Below are positions 25,315 to 34,482 of a stretch of 64,000 nucleotides of DNA, one piece after another. The stretch spans positions 1 to 64,000 of the forward strand of contig NZ_WWCK01000008.1 of NCBI RefSeq assembly GCF_009857435.1, read 5' to 3'. Within the stretch, counting starts at the first letter, position 1, and every line of letters begins with the position of its first letter. The DNA is from Duganella rivi (GTDB lineage: Bacteria > Pseudomonadota > Gammaproteobacteria > Burkholderiales > Burkholderiaceae_D). Made by a program: the position numbers and the translations under genes. Under the pieces are notes generated by a model, which did not search any database, was not told the DNA's origin, and was given only the letters and a program-made list of their open reading frames with translations.

Positions 25315-25914
25315 ATGAAAGTTGTTGCATTCAAACGCGAATTGCAAGGTTCCGGAGCGAGCCGCCGCCTGCGTAATTCGGGCCAAACCCCTGGCATCAT
25401 CTACGGTGGCACCGAAGCCCCTGTAGCAGTTGCCCTGGACCACAACGCGCTGTACCACGCTCTGAAAAAAGAAGCGTTCCACTCGTCGATCCTGGATCTG
25501 GAAATTGATGGCAAAGCAGAAAAAGTCCTGCTGCGCGACTTCCAGATGCACGCATTCAAACAACTGGTTCTGCACGCTGACTTCCAGCGCGTTGACGCGA
25601 ACAAAAAGATCCACGTGAAAGTGGCTCTGCACTTCGTGAACGCTGAAGTTTCGCCAGCTGTTAAGCTGCACGGCGCAACCATCAGCCACGTTGCTAACGA
25701 ACTGGACATCGAGTGCCTGCCAGCTGACCTGCCAGAATTCATCACCGTTGACCTGACCAACGTGGACGTTGGCCACTCGGTTCACGTTGCTGACCTGACC
25801 CTGCCAAAAGGCGTGACCGCTGTTACCCACGGCAACAACCTGACCATCGCTACCGCATCGGTACCAGCTGGCCACGTTGCTGCTGAAGCAGCTGCTGTTG
25901 AAGAAAAGAAGTAA
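25315..25914 (+). CDS. rplY: 50S ribosomal protein L25 (Ctc form)
   Basis: Binds 5S rRNA in the large subunit. The ATG at 25315 follows GGAG with good spacing and gives M-K-V-V-A-F-K-R-E, the expected N-terminus; a TTG 12 bp earlier is in frame but overlaps the ribosome site. The 199-residue protein is the long general-stress (Ctc/TL5) form. The N-terminal L25 domain (about 1-95, with G-A-S-R-R-L-R and P-G-I-I-Y-G-G) is followed by a C-terminal beta domain and an Ala/Val/Glu tail. The order prs-rplY-pth is the conserved one. Confidence 0.96.
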   Translation: MKVVAFKRELQGSGASRRLRNSGQTPGIIYGGTEAPVAVALDHNALYHALKKEAFHSSILDLEIDGKAEKVLLRDFQMHAFKQLVLHADFQRVDANKKIHVKVALHFVNAEVSPAVKLHGATISHVANELDIECLPADLPEFITVDLTNVDVGHSVHVADLTLPKGVTAVTHGNNLTIATASVPAGHVAAEAAAVEEKK

Positions 25915-25934
25915 TCTGACTTCGGTCTGATTTT

Positions 25935-25962
25935 AAAAACCCGCCTCTGGCGGGTTTTTTTT
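25935..25962 (+). terminator. Rho-independent terminator after rplY
   Basis: CCCGCC/GGCGGG stem with a TCT loop, flanked by A5 before and T8 after, 21 bp beyond the rplY stop. Confidence 0.9.
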
Positions 25963-26000
25963 CGTCCATAATCACACATCAACAATATCGTTACCTCGTC

Positions 26001-26582
26001 ATGCCTATCCGTCTCATCGTCGGCCTCGGTAATCCCGGCCCTGAATACGAACAAACCCGCCACAACGCCGGCTTCTGGCTGGTGGACAACCTCGCCAACG
26101 ACAGCGGCGCGCGCCTGCAGCGCGAGACCAAGTACAACGCCATGTTTGCCAAGGCGAATATCGCCGGGCAGGAAGTCTACTTGCTGGAACCGCTGACCTA
26201 TATGAACCGTTCCGGCCAATCGGTTGGCGCGCTGTGCCGCTTCTTTAAAATCACCGCCGACGAAGTGCTGGTGGTGCATGACGAACTGGATCTGATGCCT
26301 GGCATCGCCCGCCTGAAAAAAGGCGGCTCCTCGGGCGGCCACAACGGCCTCAAAGACATCACTGCCGCACTGGGCACGCAAGACTACTGGCGCCTGCGTC
26401 TCGGCATCGGCCATCCGCGCACGCTGAATCTGGCGCAGCAAGTGGCGGACTTCGTGCTGCACCGCCCACGCCGCGAAGACCAGGATTTGATCGAACGCTC
26501 GATTGAAAAATCGCTGCTGATCATGCCGCAAATCGTCAAAGGCGAATTCCCCGCCGCCACCACCAAGCTGCACACCGACTGA
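26001..26582 (+). CDS. pth: Peptidyl-tRNA hydrolase
   Basis: Releases tRNA from peptidyl-tRNA that has dropped off the ribosome. The 193-residue product has the family signature V-G-L-G-N-P-G-P-E-Y near the N-terminus, the catalytic His in T-R-H-N-A-G-F, the conserved E-P-L-T-Y-M-N-R-S-G, the catalytic Asp region V-V-H-D-E-L-D-L and G-G-H-N-G-L-K-D-I. It follows the rplY terminator, so it needs its own promoter or read-through. The ribosome site before the ATG is weak. The amidohydrolase gene begins 15 bp downstream. Confidence 0.96.
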   Translation: MPIRLIVGLGNPGPEYEQTRHNAGFWLVDNLANDSGARLQRETKYNAMFAKANIAGQEVYLLEPLTYMNRSGQSVGALCRFFKITADEVLVVHDELDLMPGIARLKKGGSSGGHNGLKDITAALGTQDYWRLRLGIGHPRTLNLAQQVADFVLHRPRREDQDLIERSIEKSLLIMPQIVKGEFPAATTKLHTD

Positions 26583-26597
26583 AAGGACTCACCACCG

Positions 26598-27863
26598 ATG
26601 AAACTCTTACCGATCGTTGCATTGCTGGCCGCTACGGCTGCACAGGCGCAGGATCCGGCCACCGTCATCAACGGCATCTACCCGCAGCTGGATGCGATCT
26701 ACAAGGACTTGCACGCGCATCCCGAGATCGCCTTCCAGGAGGTACGCACCGCCGCCACGCTGGCCGCTGAAATGCGCAAGATCGGTTTTGAGGTCACGGA
26801 AAAAGTCGGCAAGACCGGCATCGTCGCCATCTACAAGAACGGCCCCGGCCCGCTGGTGCTGGTGCGCACCGAGATGGATGCGCTGCCGATGGAAGAAAAA
26901 TCCGGCCTGCCGTACGCGAGCAAGGTGCCGGCCGCCCACAGCTGCGGCCACGACGTGCACATGACCGCATGGCTGGGCGCCGCGCGCACGCTGGTCACGC
27001 TGAAATCGCAGTGGAAGGGTACGCTGATGTTCATCGGCCAGCCGGCCGAAGAAACCGTGTCCGGCGCGAAGGCCATGCTGGAAGACGGCTTGTTCAAGCG
27101 CTTCGGCAAACCGGACTACGCGTTTGCGCTGCACTCGTGGCCGCTGGCGTACGGCACCATCGGTTACAACAGCGGTGCGGTGTCGTCGAATTCCGATGCG
27201 ATTGAAATTACCTTTAAAGGCCGCGGCGGCCACGGCTCGGCGCCGGACAAGGCGCTTGATCCGATTGCCATTGCGGCGCGCTTTGTGGTCGACGTGCAGA
27301 CCGTGATCAGCCGCGAAAAAGATCCGAAGGAATTCGGCGTGGTGACCATCGGCGCCATCAACGGCGGCACGGTCGGCAACATCATCCCGGACACGGTGAA
27401 AGTGCGCGGCACCATCCGCACCTACAGCCCGGCGGTGCGCGAGAAGATTCTGGCCGGCGTGCGCCGCATCGCCAACGCCTCCGCCGCCATGGCCGATGCG
27501 CCTGCCCCGGACGTGGACTTGATCCCGGGCGGCGTTGCCATCGACAACAACGATGCGCTGGTGACGCGCACCGAAGGCGTGCTGAAAAAAGCCTTCGGCG
27601 ACGCCAACGTGTCGCGCATGCCGGCCATGACGGCCAGCGAAGATTTCTCGCAATTCGTGAATCAAGGCGTGCCGGGCATGTTCTTCTTCACCGGCGTCTA
27701 CGATCCGAAAGTGGTGGCGGAAGCGGACAAGGGCGGCAAGCCGGTCGCCTTCAACCACTCCCCGTACTATGCGCCGGTGCCAGAACCGTCGATCAAGACC
27801 GCCGCGCAGGCTATGACGCTGGCGGTGATGAACGTGATGAGCGGATCAAGCGCCAAACCATAA
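26598..27863 (+). CDS. Secreted M20 family amidohydrolase
   Basis: A 421-residue M20D (HipO/IAA-amino-acid hydrolase type) metallohydrolase with an N-terminal signal peptide (M-K-L-L-P-I-V-A-L-L-A-A-T-A-A-Q-A), so it is probably periplasmic. The metal-binding motifs are visible: S-C-G-H-D-V-H-M, Q-P-A-E-E and the C-terminal F-N-H-S-P. The dimerisation domain insertion carries G-R-G-G-H-G-S-A-P-D. Relatives cleave N-acyl amino acids such as hippurate or indole-acetyl amino acids; the real substrate cannot be told. It sits 15 bp after pth and overlaps the 3' end of the convergent DUF3999 gene by 53 bp. Confidence 0.92.
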   Translation: MKLLPIVALLAATAAQAQDPATVINGIYPQLDAIYKDLHAHPEIAFQEVRTAATLAAEMRKIGFEVTEKVGKTGIVAIYKNGPGPLVLVRTEMDALPMEEKSGLPYASKVPAAHSCGHDVHMTAWLGAARTLVTLKSQWKGTLMFIGQPAEETVSGAKAMLEDGLFKRFGKPDYAFALHSWPLAYGTIGYNSGAVSSNSDAIEITFKGRGGHGSAPDKALDPIAIAARFVVDVQTVISREKDPKEFGVVTIGAINGGTVGNIIPDTVKVRGTIRTYSPAVREKILAGVRRIANASAAMADAPAPDVDLIPGGVAIDNNDALVTRTEGVLKKAFGDANVSRMPAMTASEDFSQFVNQGVPGMFFFTGVYDPKVVAEADKGGKPVAFNHSPYYAPVPEPSIKTAAQAMTLAVMNVMSGSSAKP

Positions 27864-29217
27864 AGCCTAGTCCCGCCACGCCCAGCAGCAGCACTGCCCA
27901 CAGCACGATCAGGCGGCGCTGGGCGGATGTGAGGGCTTCCAGTTCCGCTTCCCGATCGCGCGCGCCGCTACCGGCTTGCTGCTGTACCGGCCCAACGCTG
28001 GCGAACTCCAGTTTTTGCAGCTCGGCTTCCGAGAAGCCCGGCGCCACTTGCTCGATGCTGCTGGCCGCCGGCGTGGCGCGTTCGCGTCCCACTGCCAGCA
28101 GGTACGGCCCTTTGCCATTCCCCAGCAACACCACGGTGCCTGGCTGCCAGTTCAAGCGCAGCTGCGGCTTGATGGCGCTGGTCTTTGCTGTGCGCAGCAC
28201 CCACTGCGGTGCATGCACCGGTGCCACGTCGAAATCGCCCGAGCTGCGCGCTTGCTCGCCCTGCGTGATGCGGTAGAAGGTGGAATTCAGCAGCGGATCA
28301 AAACGCCAGCCGGGTTGCCCCACGTGGCGCGGCGGCACATCGCGGTAGACGCCGATCTGGCCGGCCAGCACGGCGTTAGCCTCGCTGAACTGCAGACCGA
28401 CCTTGTTCGGCGCAATGCCGACAGGGACGGTGTACACCAAGTCCTCGGGCTGCTTGCCGGCGGCCGGCGTCAGCAGCAGCTGTTCGCCGGCCGGCGCGCT
28501 GTCGGTGCGTACCGGCTGCTCGGCGGTGATGGCGGCAAATTGCAGCGGCGTGCCGGTGCGCCAGCTGAGCCGCGCGTAGCGGAAGGCGCGTGGTGCAAAG
28601 TCGAGCCGGTCGTTGACCAGCGTTTGTGCATCGCGGTTCACCAGCCAGTTGAGTTCTGCCGCGCCGATGGTTTCCCAGCGCTTCATATCGCTGCTGACTT
28701 CCAGCCATACTTGCGCGCTGTATTCCTTTTGGTCGGGCGGCAGGGCAAAGCGCAGCGCGCTGATTTGTGGGCGCTCGGCAGCGGCTTTGCCGAGATCCAT
28801 GATCAGCGCCGACAAGCGCGGCGGGTGCGTCGGGTCTTCGCCTGCATCGGGCTTGACCTTGACTGACAGCAGGCGGCCATCGGTGCTGGCATTGACGTCC
28901 AAATCCAATTGCGATGCAGGGCCGCCACGGCTCATCAGCGGGAACACCGCGAGCGGAAAGTCTTGATGGCTAAGCTGCGCTTCAATGGGCGGCGAGCGCA
29001 GCGCGAACGGTAGCGCTATACCGTCGGCATCGAACACGCGCACGTCGTCCAGCATGGCCGAGCGCGAGTGCAGATAGACTTCGCGCGGCAGCTTCACTTG
29101 CAGCACGCCTTGTTTGGTGGCGGCCGTCAGTGGCATTACGTGGGTATAGTCTTGCGGCGCATCGCTGGCGGCGGCCAGTGTGGACACCAGCGATGCGGCG
29201 ATCAATAAGTACTTCAT
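27811..29217 (-). CDS. DUF3999 family membrane protein
   Basis: A 468-residue protein with a signal peptide (M-K-Y-L-L-I-A-A-S-L-V-S-T-L-A-A-A-S), a large periplasmic beta-rich region and one C-terminal membrane helix (L-I-V-L-W-A-V-L-L-L-G-V-A-G-L-G-F-M-V-W) followed by a basic tail. This matches DUF3999, a family of unknown function that usually accompanies DUF2339 proteins. It overlaps the upstream DUF2339 gene by 4 nt, so the two are translationally coupled and probably act together in the inner membrane. Its 3' end runs 53 bp into the convergent amidohydrolase gene. Confidence 0.87.
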   Translation of the reverse strand: MKYLLIAASLVSTLAAASDAPQDYTHVMPLTAATKQGVLQVKLPREVYLHSRSAMLDDVRVFDADGIALPFALRSPPIEAQLSHQDFPLAVFPLMSRGGPASQLDLDVNASTDGRLLSVKVKPDAGEDPTHPPRLSALIMDLGKAAAERPQISALRFALPPDQKEYSAQVWLEVSSDMKRWETIGAAELNWLVNRDAQTLVNDRLDFAPRAFRYARLSWRTGTPLQFAAITAEQPVRTDSAPAGEQLLLTPAAGKQPEDLVYTVPVGIAPNKVGLQFSEANAVLAGQIGVYRDVPPRHVGQPGWRFDPLLNSTFYRITQGEQARSSGDFDVAPVHAPQWVLRTAKTSAIKPQLRLNWQPGTVVLLGNGKGPYLLAVGRERATPAASSIEQVAPGFSEAELQKLEFASVGPVQQQAGSGARDREAELEALTSAQRRLIVLWAVLLLGVAGLGFMVWRLIRSSRSSPPAS

Positions 29218-31943
29218 GCATGCTCCGTTTGCGAAGGGTAGGGCGCGAGGTAGCCGATACCGACCATCAGCGCGCCGACGCCGAGGAAGGAGACGATGCG
29301 CTCCACGCCGCCGATGTTGGACAAATCAACCAGGAATAGCTTGGCAACCACCAGTGCCAGCAAGCACGCGCCGACGATCCATAGCCGCCGCAGCGTGTGG
29401 CGCGCGGCGTAGCGCATCAGCAGCAGCGCGGTCACGCTCCACACCAGCGACAGCATGGCTTGCACGAATTGCGAGGCGAACAGATCGTCGAAAGCATACG
29501 GAACGCTCAGGTAGTGCGACACGGTGCGCAGCAAGGCGAGGTTGAACCAGCAGTAGCCGAACAGCCCGATGAACCACAGCGGCGGCATGCGCGGCTGCAA
29601 ACGCTGCATGGCGATCAATAGCAGCACGACGAAGCAGGTACTCAGGTCGAGCGGATTGAGGAGCGGCAGATAGGGCAGCGGCAGCATGGCGCCGTCTTGT
29701 GTGAGATTCCACGCGGCCACCAGCAGCGTCGCCCAGCCGCAGGCCAGCGGCAGCAGATAGCGTTGATACCATGCGGCCAGCGGTGCGGTGGGCCAAACGT
29801 CGCTGCGGCTGCGCTGCATCAGCCATGCGATGACGGCCATCATCAGCCACGACGGGATGAAGCGTGACCAGCTGGCACTGGTGCTCCAGTCGTCGGCTGC
29901 GTTGCCGCTTAGCCAGTGGGTGATCCAGTGGCCGGCGACTGGCCAGATCATCAGCCATGGGCCGAAGGTGCGGATGGCGTGCAGCAGGCGCAGCACGAAA
30001 CCGCTGAGCGTCCAGCCTTGGGCCGGCCACGCGCGCAGCAGCCATTCGCTGCTGAACCAAAGGGCGGCGTAGGCGAGCCAGATTGGCGTATTGGGTAGCG
30101 GTTCGACATACAGTGCAATCAGGAGTGGTGGGCTAATCAGAACCAGCGCAACCCAGACCGTGGAAGCGAACCAGCGCAGGCCCGGCCAGTTCAGCGTTCG
30201 CGCGCCGATCACGCTGATGACAGCGGTGGCCGCCAGCAGCGCGGCGTAGGTGCAGCTCGTCCATGCGATTTCTTGCGACGCCAGCCACAGCGCCAAGTCG
30301 GACGCCGCGATGCCGAACCACCACAATGCAGTGCAGACCAGCATGAGACGATAGGCCACATAGGCGAGACTGCCACGTTCAGGTTGCTGCTGCTTCAGCG
30401 CCCAGCTGCTGAACAGCGCGGCGGCCACAATCATCAGCGCGCCTAGCAGCGGCCGCTCGAATACCGAGGAGGCGTTGCCGAACCAGTGATCGCCGGTGCC
30501 GATGAAGAAGGACACCCACGCGCCAACCTGCACCAGCAAGCCAAACGTCCAAGCCAGTTTGCGCTGCTGGCGTAAGCCCATCCAGACGATGCCGGCGCCT
30601 TCCAGCGCCCACGCAGCGGAAGTCCAGCGGCCGTCGAGCGCAAACGGAATCGCCAGCGTGCCGAACACGACGGCCAGTGCGAGGTAGGCATCCGACAGCA
30701 GCGCGTATTGTTGGCGTTTGCGCAGCGCGACGGCCAGCGTGATGTAGAGCAGGCCGAGTGCCAGCGCCGAGTAGGCGACCGCGAACGGAATGTCGCGCAC
30801 CAGCGTGAATTGCAAGCCGAAGCCCAGCATCGGCGTGCCGAAGATCAGCGTGCCATCGACGTAATTTTTCAGTTGCACCACTTGGCGGCGCGCGTAGGCC
30901 AGCGGGATCGTCACGTAGAAAGCAAAGAACAGCAGCAGGAATAGCTGCACCGACAGGTAGTTCTCCGGCGCGTAACGCAGCACGCCCCACGCCGTGGCGA
31001 TGGTGAAGGTGAACGTGAAGCCGAGCACGTTCAGCGGACGCCATGCGCGCAGCAGGGCGAGCGTGAACACGCCGGCGTTCAGCAGCGCGTAGTAGGTGAA
31101 CAGCGCGATGTGGCTGCCACTGCCGCTCGACGCGAGAATCGGTGCAGCAAAGCCGCCGACGATGCCGAAGATCGCCAGCCACATAGCGTCTTGCAGCATG
31201 GCGAGCAGGCAGGTGAAAACGGTGAGTACCAGCAGCAGGCCGAAGGCCAGCGAGGATGGTATCAGGTGGTAGATGCGGAAAGCGCCGAAGGTGACCAGCA
31301 TCAGCACCGCCAGCGCCGCGCCTTGCACAGGCAGGCTGATCGCGGGACGCGTGCTGCGGATGCGCCAGCCCCAAGCTAGCAGGGCAAGGTCGGCCAGCAC
31401 GATGCCAGCCAGGCGGAATTCGATCGGCACGGCGACGCGGGCGGCGGTGTACCTGAGCAGGAAGCTCACGCCGATAAACAGGATCAGCAAGCCCAGCTTG
31501 GCAACCAGATTGCCGCCAAACAGCCAGGCCTTCGCCGCCAGCAGCCATTGCGGCGTGTCCGCCACCGGCTGTGGCCGCCGCGGCGGAATCTTGGGCGGTG
31601 CCGCCCGTGCCGCCTGCGTCGCCGCCGTCGCGCCCACGCCCTCGATGGACGCTGCCGTCGCCGTCACGCCCGCAGCCTTCGTAGCCGATGCGGTCGCCGG
31701 TTCCGTCGACGCAACCGGCGATGTGCTATGCGCCGTCGACATCTTCGACGTCGTCGGCGAGGCGCTTGAGGGCGCTGCCGCTGCGCGCGTTGCTGGCGCT
31801 TGGCTTTGCTGCGCGCCATGCCGCAAAGCGTTTAGTTCTCGTTGCAGCTCGATCGCAATCTGCCGCGCTTGCCGCGCCTCGTTACGCGCGCGCCAGGCGA
31901 CGCCAAACGTGAACACGCCAAAAACAAACAAAAGGAATTCCAT
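29214..31943 (-). CDS. DUF2339 family polytopic membrane protein
   Basis: The start is taken as the ATG at 31943 (M-E-F-L-L-F-V-F-G-V), which has GGGGAG about 7 bp upstream; a TTG 21 bp earlier is in frame but less likely. The 909-residue protein has an N-terminal helix, a coiled-coil segment (R-N-E-A-R-Q-A-R-Q, about 20-45), an Ala/Thr/Ser/Pro-rich linker (about 45-135) and then a very hydrophobic remainder with roughly 20 or more membrane helices. This is the DUF2339 architecture. Function is not established. It ends in a 4-nt overlap with DUF3999, with which it forms a conserved gene pair. Confidence 0.88.
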   Translation of the reverse strand: MEFLLFVFGVFTFGVAWRARNEARQARQIAIELQRELNALRHGAQQSQAPATRAAAAPSSASPTTSKMSTAHSTSPVASTEPATASATKAAGVTATAASIEGVGATAATQAARAAPPKIPPRRPQPVADTPQWLLAAKAWLFGGNLVAKLGLLILFIGVSFLLRYTAARVAVPIEFRLAGIVLADLALLAWGWRIRSTRPAISLPVQGAALAVLMLVTFGAFRIYHLIPSSLAFGLLLVLTVFTCLLAMLQDAMWLAIFGIVGGFAAPILASSGSGSHIALFTYYALLNAGVFTLALLRAWRPLNVLGFTFTFTIATAWGVLRYAPENYLSVQLFLLLFFAFYVTIPLAYARRQVVQLKNYVDGTLIFGTPMLGFGLQFTLVRDIPFAVAYSALALGLLYITLAVALRKRQQYALLSDAYLALAVVFGTLAIPFALDGRWTSAAWALEGAGIVWMGLRQQRKLAWTFGLLVQVGAWVSFFIGTGDHWFGNASSVFERPLLGALMIVAAALFSSWALKQQQPERGSLAYVAYRLMLVCTALWWFGIAASDLALWLASQEIAWTSCTYAALLAATAVISVIGARTLNWPGLRWFASTVWVALVLISPPLLIALYVEPLPNTPIWLAYAALWFSSEWLLRAWPAQGWTLSGFVLRLLHAIRTFGPWLMIWPVAGHWITHWLSGNAADDWSTSASWSRFIPSWLMMAVIAWLMQRSRSDVWPTAPLAAWYQRYLLPLACGWATLLVAAWNLTQDGAMLPLPYLPLLNPLDLSTCFVVLLLIAMQRLQPRMPPLWFIGLFGYCWFNLALLRTVSHYLSVPYAFDDLFASQFVQAMLSLVWSVTALLLMRYAARHTLRRLWIVGACLLALVVAKLFLVDLSNIGGVERIVSFLGVGALMVGIGYLAPYPSQTEHA

Positions 31944-32017
31944 CAAACGGCTCCCCGGTGGCAATGCTGCAAGCTAGCATATTTGCAACATTGCCACAAT
32001 CGGGGCGTCAACGATCC

Positions 32018-33838
32018 TTATTTTGCGCTGGCGATCCAGCGATCAACGCGCTGCTCCAGGATCGGCAATGGCAAGGTGCCGTCGCCTATCACCACCTCGT
32101 GGAATTTCTGATAGCTGAACTTATCACCCAGCGCCTGCTGCGCGCGCGCACGCAACTCCAAAATCTTCAGCGAGCCGATCTTGTAGCTTAGCGCCTGCGC
32201 CGGCAGCACCATGTAGCGCTCGATCTGATTACGCGCCCGCGCTTCGCTCCAGCCCAGCACATCGGCCAGATAGCTAATCGCCTGCTCGCGCGTCCAGCCC
32301 TTGGCGTGCATGCCGGTATCCACCACCAGGCGCGCAGCGCGCAGCATCTCGGCATTCAGGTGGCCGTAGTAAGCAACCGGATCCTCATACAAGCCCATCT
32401 CCTTACCCAGCGTTTCGGAGTACAGCGCCCAGCCCTCGGTATAAGCCGCGCTGTTTGGATTCTCGGTGCTGAACTTGCGGAAGTCCGGCAGATCGATTTC
32501 CTTCAACAGCGCCGCGTGCAAGTGGTGGCCCGGCACGCCCTCGTGCAGGAACAGGCTGACCATATCGACGCGGCTGTACTGCTTAGGATCATTTACCACT
32601 GGCCAGAATACGCCCGGATGCGAACCATCGGCTGCCGACGGCGTGTAGTGATCCGACGCCGTCGCGCGGGTCAGCTCCGGCTCAAGATGCAGTTCCAGCT
32701 TCGCCTTCGGAATCAGGCTGAAGTAGGCCGGCAGCTTGGCCTGCACCTGCGCGTAAATGGCGCGGTAAGCGTCCAGTACCTGCTCGTCGGTGGTGAAGAT
32801 ATTGAACTTGGTTTGCTCGCGCATCCACTGCGGCAGCTGCTTCTCCGGGCCGTCGTAGCCGAGCTTGGGGCCCAGTACCGTCAACTGCTGCTGAATGCGC
32901 GCCACTTCCTTCAAGCCCAGCGCGTGAATTTGTTCCGCCGGCAGCGGCAGATTAGTGCTGTCCTTGATGTGGGCCGCGTACCATGCCGCGCCGTTCGGCA
33001 ACGCGCTCCAGCCGGTGGTGCTGCGGCTGGCCGGCAGGTATTCGTTTTCGAGGAAGCTGACCAGGCGGGTCAGCGCCGGCGCGACCTTGCTGTCTACCGT
33101 TTTCAGATAAGCGGCGGTGAGCTTCTGCTTGTCGGCCGCCGAGAACGAGGCTGGGAAGCGCGTCACCGGCGAGTAGAACACGCTGGCCTCGGGCGATGCG
33201 GCGCGCAGATTCTGCAACTGCGGCAGCATCGCCACCGTGATCGCCTTCGGCTGCACCACGCCGCTGCGCATGCCTTGCTTCATATTGGCGATAGCTTGAT
33301 CGATCCATGCAGGCAGCTGGTTCAAGCGGTTCAAATAGGCTTGATACTGTTTGACTGTTTCCAGCGGCTGCGAACCGGTGCCGCCGGCGTAATTGGCCAG
33401 CGTGCTTGGCACGTTATCCATTTGATTGAGCGGCAGCAGGTGGTCGGGGAAGGACTCCAGCTGCATCGCGTTGTTCAGCTCGTAGGTGAGCAGATCGTAG
33501 GTCAGCTGATCCTGCGCGCCGAGTTGATTGCGCTGCACCGCCATCAACTGCTTTTGAAGCGAACGGTACAAGGTGAACTGCGCCGCCCGCACCTTCGGCG
33601 AAATAGCGAGGCCGAGTTGGTCGTCGTAGCGGCTATCGCCATTCGCGGTCGCAAACAGCAGCGGATCGAACTTGCAGCGCGCCGTGTGGAATGCCGCCGC
33701 CAGCTTCGCCAACTGTTTCTGCGCCTGCCCCGCCTTGGCCGCCGTCACCACCGGCTTGGCCTGCACCGGCAAACTATGAACACCCGCCAGCACCAGGCTG
33801 GCAATCAAAACAGACGCACGCAGACGAGACATAGACAT
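32018..33838 (-). CDS. DUF885 family protein, putative metallopeptidase
   Basis: The chosen ATG at 33838 is preceded by GGAAAG and gives a clean signal peptide (M-S-M-S-R-L-R-A-S-V-L-I-A-S-L-V-L-A-G-V, ending near P-V-Q-A); the frame is open 60 bp further but that part is not signal-like. The 606-residue product has the DUF885 hallmark F-L-H-E-G-V-P-G-H-H-L, a gluzincin-like metal site, and later N-S-A-A-Y-T-E-G-W-A-L-Y-S-E, supplying the second Glu. It is predicted to be a periplasmic or secreted zinc carboxypeptidase-like enzyme; the substrate is unknown. It is divergent from the antitoxin gene. Confidence 0.9.
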   Translation of the reverse strand: MSMSRLRASVLIASLVLAGVHSLPVQAKPVVTAAKAGQAQKQLAKLAAAFHTARCKFDPLLFATANGDSRYDDQLGLAISPKVRAAQFTLYRSLQKQLMAVQRNQLGAQDQLTYDLLTYELNNAMQLESFPDHLLPLNQMDNVPSTLANYAGGTGSQPLETVKQYQAYLNRLNQLPAWIDQAIANMKQGMRSGVVQPKAITVAMLPQLQNLRAASPEASVFYSPVTRFPASFSAADKQKLTAAYLKTVDSKVAPALTRLVSFLENEYLPASRSTTGWSALPNGAAWYAAHIKDSTNLPLPAEQIHALGLKEVARIQQQLTVLGPKLGYDGPEKQLPQWMREQTKFNIFTTDEQVLDAYRAIYAQVQAKLPAYFSLIPKAKLELHLEPELTRATASDHYTPSAADGSHPGVFWPVVNDPKQYSRVDMVSLFLHEGVPGHHLHAALLKEIDLPDFRKFSTENPNSAAYTEGWALYSETLGKEMGLYEDPVAYYGHLNAEMLRAARLVVDTGMHAKGWTREQAISYLADVLGWSEARARNQIERYMVLPAQALSYKIGSLKILELRARAQQALGDKFSYQKFHEVVIGDGTLPLPILEQRVDRWIASAK

Positions 33839-33970
33839 GGCTTTCCGAAGAGTTGTGATAGCGAAAGAGTCTAGCACCAAACTAGCCGCATATTGCATCA
33901 GCTAGCTTGAGAGAGGGGAGACTCGGGCGTATGATGAAACCAACAATGTTGAGCGTAGAAGGAGCTAAGC

Positions 33971-34219
33971 ATGGCTACCAACCTACTGATTAGCGACATC
34001 GAGCCGGACTTGGTCGCGGCACTCGCTGAGCGCGCAGCCCAACATGGCCGCAGTGCGGAAGAGGAGCACCGAGAAATCTTACGACTCGCCTTGCAACGGC
34101 AAGGTAGGCCGGATGCTCAAGTGCTGCTGGCGCGTGCCCGCGAGCTGCGAGCAATGCTATCGCCGCAGGTATTCTTTGCTCGTGAAATCGATGCAGCCAA
34201 ACGCGCGGGCAGAAAATGA
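33971..34219 (+). CDS. FitA/VapB-type antitoxin
   Basis: An 82-residue protein. Residues 1-45 (L-L-I-S-D-I-E-P-D-L-V-A-A-L-A-E-R-A-A) form a ribbon-helix-helix DNA-binding domain as in FitA/Arc antitoxins. The C-terminal part (about 50-82: L-R-A-M-L-S-P...A-K-R-A-G-R-K) would wrap the partner toxin. AAGGAG about 7 bp upstream supports the start. It overlaps the PIN-domain gene by 4 nt, the standard antitoxin-first arrangement. Antitoxins of this type normally repress their own promoter. Confidence 0.85.
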   Translation: MATNLLISDIEPDLVAALAERAAQHGRSAEEEHREILRLALQRQGRPDAQVLLARARELRAMLSPQVFFAREIDAAKRAGRK

Positions 34220-34482
34220 TCGTGGTTGACTCCAATGTCATCGCCTATCTTTTTCTGCCGAGTGAACACACGGCGGCCGCTGAAGCGTTGCTTGCCGGGG
34301 CCGAATTTGAATTGGAATCGTCTTCAGTGCTAGGACTGGTTCGAGACAGTTCTTGCTCCGCTTACGATTGTGAATTCGTGGCCTTAGCTTTGATGCTTGG
34401 CACGAAGCTCGTCACGATGGACAAGAAATTGTCGCGCGCCTTCCCACAAGCTACGGTTTCGCTGTGTCAGTGGGTGAACTGA
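34216..34482 (+). pseudogene. PIN-domain (VapC-like) toxin, internally deleted
   Basis: The N-terminus M-I-V-V-D-S-N-V-I-A-Y-L-F-L and the C-terminal half (S-A-Y-D-C-E-F-V-A-L-A...K-L-V-T-M-D-K-K-L) are clear PIN-toxin sequence, with the first Asp and the later acidic pair in place. The product has only 88 residues against about 130-140 for the family. The middle is missing: A-A-A-E-A-L-L-A-G at residues 20-28 runs straight into A-E-F-E-L-E-S-S-S. The lost segment normally carries the second conserved acidic residue and two core helices. The frame stays open, so this looks like an in-frame deletion, and nuclease activity is doubtful. Its 3' end overlaps the convergent thioesterase gene by 32 bp. 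Confidence 0.78.

Noticed and set aside
34216..34482. Calling the PIN gene an intact toxin because the frame is open.
   Set aside because: It lacks about a third of the fold including a conserved acidic residue, so it was listed as internally deleted.
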